In this document: positions 44,621 through 64,000 of the stretch, one piece after another
Layout of the letters: each line of letters starts with the position of its first letter
How positions within the stretch are numbered: the stretch's first letter is position 1
Source of the DNA: Caprimulgus europaeus
Lineage: Eukaryota > Chordata > Aves > Caprimulgiformes > Caprimulgidae
Direction of reading: 5' to 3'
DNA: 64,000 nt
Assembly: GCA_907165065.1 (NCBI GenBank)
Contig: OU015541.1
Coordinates: forward strand, 15,254,501 to 15,318,500
The notes under the pieces: model-generated
Databases searched by the model: none
The model's input: the letters and a program-made list of their open reading frames with translations, nothing else
Told to the model about the DNA's origin: nothing
Made by a program: the position numbers and the translations under genes

Positions 44621-47600
44621 TATGAAGATACTACACAACACTCAATTTCAAGTGACATTTCATTTGATTACGAGAATCTGACTTGTAGTAAGGTCTTTAA
44701 ACTTGCTCCCAATGCACTTGAAATCATTTCCACTCCTCATTTTTATCTTCATTTTTATTAAAAACAGTGTAATGTATTCAGTTAATTTGGGCATCCCACC
44801 TCAGGTCTCTCTTATTCATCCTTAAAGCAGCATGCCTTGCCTCTTTCTTCTTTTTGTTTATACACCTGAGGACTTCCTCCTTTTTACTTTGGTGTGTTCT
44901 CCAAGGTTATATTTAACTTCTCTTCTGGCAATGCTCACTTTATTGCTGCACATATCAGCCTGGGGTTTCCTTGCTGATACACTATGCTTTCCATTCCTTA
45001 TGCTCTCACTTTCTGCTTAATCCTCATTTCTTTCTTGACGTGACTGTTCATCGTGTCAGAACTGGAACTCACTCTTAAAAGCCCTTACCTCTTGCTTGGG
45101 ACATGGATACCTGAGAGTATGAGCTCTTTTCTTGAAATTCCAAGCCTCCTCCAGCTCCAAACCCCTGTAGCTTCACCTGTCCATTGCCAAACACTTATGT
45201 ACTTAGTTTTTTCTTCCTCTGTACTGAAGCCAGGTGCAGAGCTTCTGTACTCCTCTCAGCTTTCTCCTCTCATTTTTCCATTTCAGTTGTTGCATCAGCT
45301 TCTACCACCCAAGAAGTGAGTTTCTGTCACTACAATATAGCAAACAATGAGCTCCCTCCTCTCTGGGCCACTGGCAGGAGACATACTGATACTCTGACCA
45401 TCTTCCTTTTTGAACTAAAAGAAATTTAATCACCTCTAAGGCAACTCAAACAGCCACATAATTCCCTTTCAGGCTGACAATGCCACCTCTTTTCTCTAGT
45501 CCTAACCTAGCAAATGTTTGCTCTAGTTTTCCTGTTCAAGATCCTGTTTAGCTCTACCCTCATTTGCTTTTAGGCTCCACTCACCTGCTGCATTAGTAAA
45601 TATCTTCATATCCTTCACTCTGATATGTTAAATAAGTGCTCAAAGAAACATAATATTTCTTCTGGTGCCCAGAATAATACTAAATAACTAGATAGATCAT
45701 TATATTTAGGATTTTAGATTGTTGCTTTTCCTAGATATCTCAATGAACCCTGTTTTCTCCTTGTCTTCATTTAGAGGAAATATAATGTTAAAGATGGAAA
45801 ACCCAGGGGAATATTTAATCAATAAACATATAAGAGTTGAGGAGTCTGAACTAGTTTGCCTACAATTGTTTAAGATAAGAGCAGTGAGCTTGGTTCCCAT
45901 ATTTAGAAAACTCTCCAAAACCGTGCCCGTTTCATACCAACAGGCAGCAACATATCAGAATGAGTCCAGCTTGACAGGAGTATTTTGGACAATAAGAAGG
46001 GCTTTTACAAACCTATCAAGGAAAATGTCAGCATAGAGAACAACAGTATCAACATATGGGGTTCAATATGAGAATGTCAATCTGTGTATTACTCCTCTTG
46101 CTGCACGCACATAATACTGCATATAGGGCTCAGAGAAGAAAGAATCTGATGGCTAGAGATGTCACTAGAGACTAAAAGTGGAATTCAGGCATGATTTGAG
46201 CGTGCATTTGAGGAAAAGAATCTCTTCTTACAGCTGAAGAATTAAAAGACACTTACTGAATGCCCAAATAGTCAAGGATAGAGTAGGAAAACACCCCTCT
46301 GCAAGAGATGATGCAGAGAGACTGGAACCTGGATTCACTGTCAGCGTAGAAGGATGGCTCGAAACTCTAGAGGGATCTAGCATCTTGGCTCTGGTGCTAT
46401 CCAGTATCTTCATGGGCAGCCAAAACAATGGAAGAGGGACACTCATTAAATTCAGAAATTGCATCAAACAGAGAGGGACTGCACAGATAGGAGCTGGAAA
46501 AAGTTTTGAAAAAAATGGATGCAGTTCACCAGGGAAATATTCAAAGAGAATACATTCCAGGCAATCACCATAGGTGCACAAATACAGGCTGGAGAATGAG
46601 TAGGCAGCAGTTCTCAGGGTTAGCATGTGGCTTAAGGAAAATGTGTCTGTAGTGTCACAGTGTTGAGGAAAAAAAGCAAACATGGCCTACAAGACACGTA
46701 ACCCTTTCATTTGACTTGAGTCCTCTACAGAACAGGAGATGCTGAGTCTGGAAAAGTAACATCTGATGGTCAGCAGGTTCTACAAACCAAGCTATATGGA
46801 GGGTACTGAATTGTGTTGGTGTCCACAGGAGACAGACAGCACAAGGACTGAGGCCTCCATGGGTCAATGCTCAGGCAGGAGGACAGCAAAGGAAGAGTGA
46901 GTTGCTCGCTGGGTTGAAGCACAGTAGAGACAATTGGATCTAAGTTAGGAAGCGCTACAGAGAAGCCACCAGTCAATGTCTGTATAGGTCCCACTGACAT
47001 CCAAAGAGATAGGATGAGTCTCGGGGGTCAAATAAAAGCCCCTGAGTTGGAAGCTAGAGAAGATCAGGATTCTATTGGTAGCCTTATAAAATGCTCCGTC
47101 TTCCATGCTTAGAATGGGACAGAGAAGTAAAAGCATTTCAGGACATGGTGATGGAAATTATGTTAGGGAAAGGATGGTAGAATCATAAGGAAATGGAAAA
47201 CTCTAGGAACTGGATTCCATGTTAACCTAAATGAAACCTGGCTGCTGCACAATATACAGCAGAAGATATAGGGAGGCTCTAAATTAGTATCTGGAGCAAA
47301 GCTGTGATGTGTAGAAGACCACACACTTTGAGATTGTCCACTTTACCTTAGGAATAAAAGCAAGAAAATTATTCTAATAGAAGGACAGGATGGAAATCGG
47401 TGACACTTAGGTAAGAAATTATAATCTATGACCAACATCTGAACAAATAAAACTATGTTTAGAAAGGTGTACAACCAGAAAAGTGGTGAACAACCAGATC
47501 AGATACCAGTGTTTACATGCATACATGAACTTTATGAGCTAAAGAAACAGATAGATGTGAAACACCTGAGCTGAAATGATGACTGACCCAGGGGACATCT

Positions 47601-47849
47601 CAGAAACTTATTGGGTAGAACAAAATCAAGGAACAGCATAACTGCAAGAGCAGAAATTACACAGAAAGGACAAATAGAGGACACGTTGCTGGGGCAGTGG
47701 CAAAATAGATGAAAAAAATAAAAAGTCAAATGATATATCAGCAAATGAAATACATTCTGTTGGATTAAAATTCCACTCCCAAATAAGAACAACATAGTAT
47801 TAGGGCTTATAGTGTGAATTTATACTGTGAGCTTTCTGAGCAGAGTGCT

Positions 47850-49640
47850 GATGGTAAATACAGCACGCTGAGGAGGTGCTGAGAGGCTGGGGCGCAGAAA
47901 GCAGAGAATAAAGGGAGGTTCAGTTAGAGCTGGGTTGGATGGGGACCATTACTAGGAGAGATGTAGAAACTGCATTTTGGAAGCAATAAATGACCAGTTT
48001 TTGGAGAAACTAACCAGAAAACCAACAAAAGGAGAAATAACATTACCAGTTCAGAAAGTTTTTCTGGAGAGGCCGCTTGGCAAAAAAATAACCATGACGT
48101 ACCCATATAAAGTATTCTTTCAGGACAGAAATAATTCATAACAGTGCTACTTAACTTAAAAGAGAAAGTGAGGAATGCTATTAAAAAGAAATTTAAGAGA
48201 GCAACCAAAAAGGTTAAATGCTTGAGGCAGCATGAAGATTGTTTAAAGATGCTATATTAGAGTCTCAAAGAAAATGTACCTATCAAAATAAAGACATTTT
48301 AAAACATCCAGAAAGTCAGCATAGTTAAAGGTGCATTAAAGGAAAATATTAAAGTAAACAGCCTTCAAAAAATGGAAGTCAGCAATTTTCCAATTATTAA
48401 CCAGTGAATAACCTATCATTTAAAATTGAACATAGTAGCAGAGGAATGGAAAGTAGTAAATGTGAACCTTTGAAAGAGCTCTTGGAAAACTACAAACCAG
48501 CCAGTCATTTCCATACTGAACAAACTGGTAGAAGCAAATAGAGAGTAAAATGATTAGATGCATAAATAACTATAATCATAACACTGAAGACTCAGCACAT
48601 TTGTGTGGAAGGAAGCCATGCCTCAAAAGCCTCTTGCAGTTCTTTGAGGGAGGCAGCAAGCACACGGTTGCATACGATCTGCTTGGTGGTGGACACTGGA
48701 ATTTTCAAGATTTTTACACTGTCATTCCACAAGTACTCTCAGAAAAATTAAGTGATCATGGAGTACAAAGCCAGGACTTTCTGATGAGCAATAGTTGATT
48801 AAAGATGGGATACAAATGCTATCAATAGTTTGAATTTAGCCACTGAAATCCCACAAGTTTTGTGCTGGGGTCGCTGCTGTTCAACACATTCAGAAAAGTC
48901 CTAAAAAATGGTAGAAACAGTCCATGTCAGAGCCCAGGACAAAATGAGCATGGGTGGTCAAAAGACAACTGGATAATCAGAAGCTGCAAGAGGATCTCAT
49001 GGTGTGGGGTGAGTAAGTGACAAACTGATAGACAAAATTCAATGTCAATACATTCAGACTGTTGCAAAGCCCCCGATAGTCTCTGTATATCGATGAATTT
49101 TCAGATACCAACACTTAGGAGTGAGGTCAGGGTTCCTATGCACAGGTCAAACAAATGATCACTTCAATGTTTAGCACTAGTCAAAAAGGCAAACAGCAGA
49201 CTAGGGACTGCCAGAATGGGGGTGGAGGAGGAGGCAGAAGCCATCGTTATACTACAATGCGGAAGTGTAGTGGGTGGGGGTATCTTGACCACTTCATGCA
49301 CTTCTGGTCAATTCATCTCACAAAAGATAGAGATTATGATTAAAGGTCTGGAAGGTCTCCCACACAAGAAATGACTGAACAGCCAAAGATACTTTGGCTG
49401 GAGAAGAGATGATTCACATGAGGGATTATAATGGAGGAGGACAAAATCATTAATATAGTCGAGAATGTAAATAGAAAATAGCGATTTACTGTGCCCAGGT
49501 TATGGGAATTTGGGGACATCAAATATAATTATCTAGCAGTAGGTCTAATGTAAATACAATGGATCACTTCTTCACACAAAACATAAATTAAACTGCATCA
49601 CCCCGTGCCAGAGGGTACTGTGGAGGCCAACCATGGTGGG
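47850..49640 (+). mobile_element. Long, ancient CR1/L3-like LINE copy
   Basis: Successive blocks match LINE ORF2 order: GAAACTGCATTTTGGAAGCA (endonuclease side), an AIKKKFKRATKK-like peptide, AACTGGTAGAAGCAAATAG, CTGCAAGAGGATCTCATGG, and a 3' region with ACTTCTTCACACAAAACATA. It is broken by many stops. Its start may lie further upstream. Confidence 0.6.
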
Positions 49641-50679
49641 AAAAAAGTCTCCTATGGCAAATCAAACATAAAGAAGCACATACAACATATAACCCCAGAG
49701 GTTCTGAAACCTCTGATCCTTGCACAAAGGATTGTTGAATTGTAAAACCTGCCACTGGGTAAGAACACTCTTATGCTCTTACCTGTATCATCCTGAGACA
49801 CCCCTGGATCCACCCTGTGTCTTTGGCTTTGCTCAGTAACTATTCTCATCCTTGGGATCTAGCTTCCCCATCTGCAGGGAGAGTAACCTCAATATCCACC
49901 ATACTGGGTACAGTAGCAGGCTGCAGTCTAACCAGTAGCTGACTTCCTGATTTTCTTCTGTCAAAGTGTTTCTGACCACTGTTGAACCAGTTCCACAAAG
50001 AGAGACTGTTTCTTTTAGTTCAGAACATCATGTGCTTCCTGACAGCAGAGAATCGGAGATAAGACCCTATTCAACTGAACAATCATCTTCCAGAGCTCCA
50101 GAAGTTTCAGCTGTAAAGACACCTATAGAAGGAGAGCAGAGCACAGACCCAAATCCCTGCCCAGAACAGCAGAGGGAAGAAGTGACCCAGAGAACCGGAT
50201 CTGTGTTTTAAGCAGTACCCTGACTCTGGGCCACAAGGAGAGAAGATGTTCCTCCAGCTGTGGAATTCAGTCCAGCTGACACATGCTCAGTTTTGACCAT
50301 TCAAAAATGAGTGGTCTCAGTTACCTAACCCTCACCCCCTGTGGCCAGTGGAGATGGATTGATGTTTCCAGGCAGTGATTCATTCCATTCTTCTCAGATA
50401 CCTGGCTTAGGATGGTCACAATGCTGCCAGACACTGCCTTCCATATTGTTTATATAGAGACTCTGCTTAACCAGCTTCAACTGGGTACTTCCATTTGTCA
50501 AACTGCTAGAGTTTGGTAAGGTGGGACCTCCACACTCGGAGCTGATGAAGTCAGAAGCAGAGGAGAAGGTGTAGCTTGGAGCTACAGCGTTGATGAGGAC
50601 ACTGGTAGATCGAGGGTCCAGCATGTGCTGGCTGGGAGATAGAAAAGAGAGAGAAAGGGAGAAGGAGAACAAAGTCTGG

Positions 50680-52765
50680 CCAGGGCACCAAATTCACAGA
50701 CATATCAGAACAGCCTGTCCTGGGGAGTTGCACTGTTTGTGAAGGACAACATGATGTGCAACGGCGTGAAAATACTGCGAGAAAGCTCTGTAGGTGGAAA
50801 CCTTGGAGTCTAGGTATAAAAATACAACACAAGAGCAGTGCTCTCAACCCTCTGATCAGAACAGAGATGGTGGTCAGACAATGTCGACTGAGATTACAGA
50901 GGCTGCAAAATTAGGACAGGTAGTAACAGTGGGGGGTTAATCCACTCATATACGTACTAGGTTAATGCTTCACTGGGATGAGCTGTGGAGAAAAACTTCT
51001 TGGAAGCAATAAATTATTACTTGCCAGAATTAACTACTCTAAATTGTTTGACCCACAAGAAAAGATGGATGTTCAGGATGTGGTCTGGAATGATGCATAA
51101 GACTCAGTTCCAGAGGCAGAATTGGAAGAGCCCATTTGTAACAACACTCACAACACAACCACAGCCCTGCGGTGGGACAGAGCAACCTGAACGAAGCAGC
51201 ACGGGGATGTTCCGCTTCAGGAAAGGTAACGAGGTAAAAATGCAGCAATTGGTAAAAAAGGACTGAAAAGGAGCAGTCCAGAAAACCCAAGAGGACTACA
51301 GCTTGTAAGTTGTTTGAACATGCAGTTAACTGTACTGGCAGTTAAAAAAATGGTGGGCCCGTTTGAGACCTGTGAGTCAAAAGGGACATTCAGTGATGAC
51401 AAGACCACAGCAGAGAACCTCGGGGAATTTTTTGCATCCATTGCTCATTCAGTGGCACTGAAACATGTTTCACTGGGGTGTACCAGGGCCACTGCAGAGG
51501 CCACTTTGCTGAGGACTGGGAAGTTTCCAGTCTGATCCCATCTACAGAGACGGCTCTGGACGTAATCTTGAGACTCACATACCACTGGAGCTGACCTCCA
51601 CCCTGGGACATGACAGGGTCTGCTGTGAAGAACAAGATGACTGATAGCATGGAGAAGCACAGCCTCTTGGAAAAAGGTCTGTGAAGGCCAGCCCTGCCTC
51701 ACAGACCTGCTGGAGTTCGGTGAGGGAGCCATGAGGGAGCACATGGATAAAGGCACCAGTCAGCTACCTGGTTTGGGGTTTTCAAACAGCCTTTGACAAG
51801 GTTCTGCATCAAAGCCTTTTAAGAAACTTATGTTGCTATGGACTTGTTATGGATCAAGAGCTGGTGACAGCACAGGATGCAAAGGGTGGGGCTTAACACT
51901 AATTTTTCAGCATGGGTCAGAGTCAGCAGTGAGGCCCCAGAGACTGGTGCTGGGACCTGTTTCCATCCTATGGGTGAGCTCGGGCATGGAGGGGTGCAGT
52001 GAAATCCCCAGGTCTGCAGAGGGTCCTCAGTTCCTTCAGGCAGTTGGATACCTCACTGAAGCTGAGGAAATCCAGAGGGACCTCACAAAACTGAGCAAGT
52101 GGACAAATATGTGGCAGATGAACTTCACTGTAGGAAAATGTGGGGTACCCGTAGGGAAAAATTATCTGTATCAGACCTGTAAGATGCTGAACCTGGAAAA
52201 ACGCAGGAAGGAGCTCGAAATCGTCATGCAGTTCTCCAAAATCATCAGCTCAGTGTGCAATGGCACCTAAAAATGTCAATGAATGTTGGCCACTGTCAGC
52301 AAGAGCGATAGTGACGGAGCAGGGGACATCATTTTGACCCTGTTGGGGGCTGCATGCAGTTCTGGGCTCTGCATCTCAAGAAGGACACAGTGAGGTTAGA
52401 GAGGGTGCAGTGACAGGTAAATAACACCACTGAGGGATGCAGCAGCTGCCAAGTGAGAGCGACTGAACAGGCCGAGGCCCTCGCTTTGGATGAGAAAGCA
52501 GCAGGGAGGGTGGGTAAGATCGAGGCTTGGAAAATAGTGAAAGCAATGACTTAGTGCATGTGGGACAGCTCTTTGGCCAGTCTGCAGCACCAGAACTGAG
52601 GGTGCTTCATGGATTAGCAGGAGATTGGTTCAGAACAGACAATGAGTTAGGGCAAATTCATGGCCAGTAGGTGCAAAGAGGTGCTGAAGGGGTTCAGCAG
52701 GGATGTGTGCAACGACTGGGCACGCTGTGGGAGGACAAGAGGAATGCACCACAAACAGCAGTTGA
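50680..52765 (+). mobile_element. Second long, degraded CR1 copy
   Basis: The AFDKVLHQSLLRNLCCYG-like peptide near 51,790-51,840 is the reverse transcriptase motif. SVLGP-like and IQRDLTKLSKWTNMWQMNF blocks follow at 51.9-52.1 kb and a CR1 3' region at 52.3-52.7 kb. GGAAGCAATAAATTATTACT near 51.0 kb matches the same site in the copy at 47.9 kb. Frames are broken. Confidence 0.7.
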
Positions 52766-52971
52766 GGCTAGGTGGACATCATCTGACCTGGCAGAACATT
52801 TTTTACATTTGTAAGAAATGAAGTGGCACAGATGTGTCCAGGAAGTGTCAGTGTTGGCAGACAAGCAGGCAATTCTGTCTGAAAGCTAAACAGCAAGGTA
52901 GGAGCAAGGGGATGGAGTAGAAGAAGGTAAAGCACCAAAGTGAAACCTGACATTTATAAGGAGAAATTAAG

Positions 52972-53390
52972 ATGAAAGAAAAAGAAAAAGGAAAAGAAAA
53001 AGGAAAAGAAAAAGGAAAAGGAAAAGGAAAAGAAAAAGAAAAAGGAAAAGAAAAAGGAAAAGGAAAAGGAAAAGAAAAAGAAAAAGAAAAAGAAAAAGAA
53101 AAAGAAAAAGAAAAAGAAAAAGAAAAAGAAAAAGAAAAAGAAAAAGAAAAAGAAAAAGAAAAAGAAAAAGAAAAAGAAAAAGAAAAAGAAAAAGAAAAAG
53201 AAAGAAAAAGAAAAAGAAAAAGAAAAAGAAAAAGAAAAAGAAAAAGAAAAAGAAAAAGAAAAAGAAAAAGAAAAAGAAAAAGAAAAAGAAAAAGAAAAAG
53301 AAAAAGAAAAAGAAAAAGAAAAAGAAAAAGAAAAAGAAAAAGAAAAAGAAAAAGAAAAAGAAAAAGAAAAAGAAAAAGAAAAAGAAAAAG
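52972..53390. repeat. (AAAAAG)n microsatellite, about 420 bp
   Basis: Roughly seventy AAAAAG hexamers. Mixed AAAAGG units occur in the first 100 bases, and there is one length slip near 53,200. It keeps long frames open on both strands (KEKEKE or FSFSF peptides), which are artefacts. The tract begins 78 bases from the FAM83C exon 3 donor, and the transcribed strand carries the polypyrimidine form. Confidence 0.97.
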
Positions 53391-53466
53391 GAGCTACATG
53401 ACTCAGTATTTTGAATATTTTCTCAGCGTCACCAGTCTCTGTCACAGTAGTCACTACTTTTTATTA

Positions 53467-64000
<10,534 letters not shown>

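Noticed and set aside
51830-52270. 146-codon plus-strand frame
   Set aside because: It is a remnant of CR1 reverse transcriptase (IQRDL...W motif), not a host gene.

Overview
The window is genomic DNA from a bird, probably a non-galliform neognath. The evidence is many CR1 LINE fragments, three solo endogenous-retrovirus LTRs of types common in birds, split genes with GT-AG introns, and gene order matching the vertebrate MMP24 - EIF6 - FAM83C block (human 20q11.22). No species can be named from the sequence. Bacterial features such as operons, ribosome binding sites and CRISPR arrays do not apply, and most open frames here are chance or repeat-derived.

Layout. (1) 1-27.9 kb, plus strand: the 3' part of MMP24 (MT5-MMP), a membrane-anchored metalloproteinase. 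Five coding exons are visible: zinc-binding helix, hinge, hemopexin propeller, then stalk, transmembrane segment and tail. About 270 N-terminal residues must lie upstream of base 1. The stop is at 25706-25708, and a good poly(A) signal near 27,896 implies a 3'UTR of about 2.2 kb. (2) 27.9-31.5 kb: the gap between the convergent ends of MMP24 and EIF6, with a CR1 copy and a striking near-perfect 34-bp inverted repeat. (3) 31.5-37.5 kb, minus strand: the complete EIF6 coding sequence in six exons. They join in phase to exactly 245 codons plus stop; the last exon supplies only ten coding bases. Its CpG-rich promoter has an ETS-type site and a G-rich tract next to the start codon. (4) 38.2-63.7 kb, minus strand: FAM83C in four coding exons (592 codons), with introns of 13.9, 4.4 and 5.0 kb full of old CR1 copies and long microsatellites. 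FAM83C ends about 1.4 kb upstream of the EIF6 start codon.

The genes are unrelated in function. MMP24 is a cell-surface protease, eIF6 is a 60S ribosome anti-association and biogenesis factor, and FAM83C is a pseudo-phospholipase-D scaffold of a family that anchors casein kinase 1. Their adjacency is old vertebrate synteny, not a pathway.

I found no new multi-gene system. The points most worth checking are the Ser-to-Lys change at eIF6 position 235, the altered furin-type motif in the MMP24 stalk, the inverted repeat at 30.7 kb, the three LTR insertions with 5-bp (or 4-5-bp) target duplications, the 30-bp coding-compatible minisatellite at 6.2 kb, and young direct CR1 copies flanking the last four MMP24 exons.
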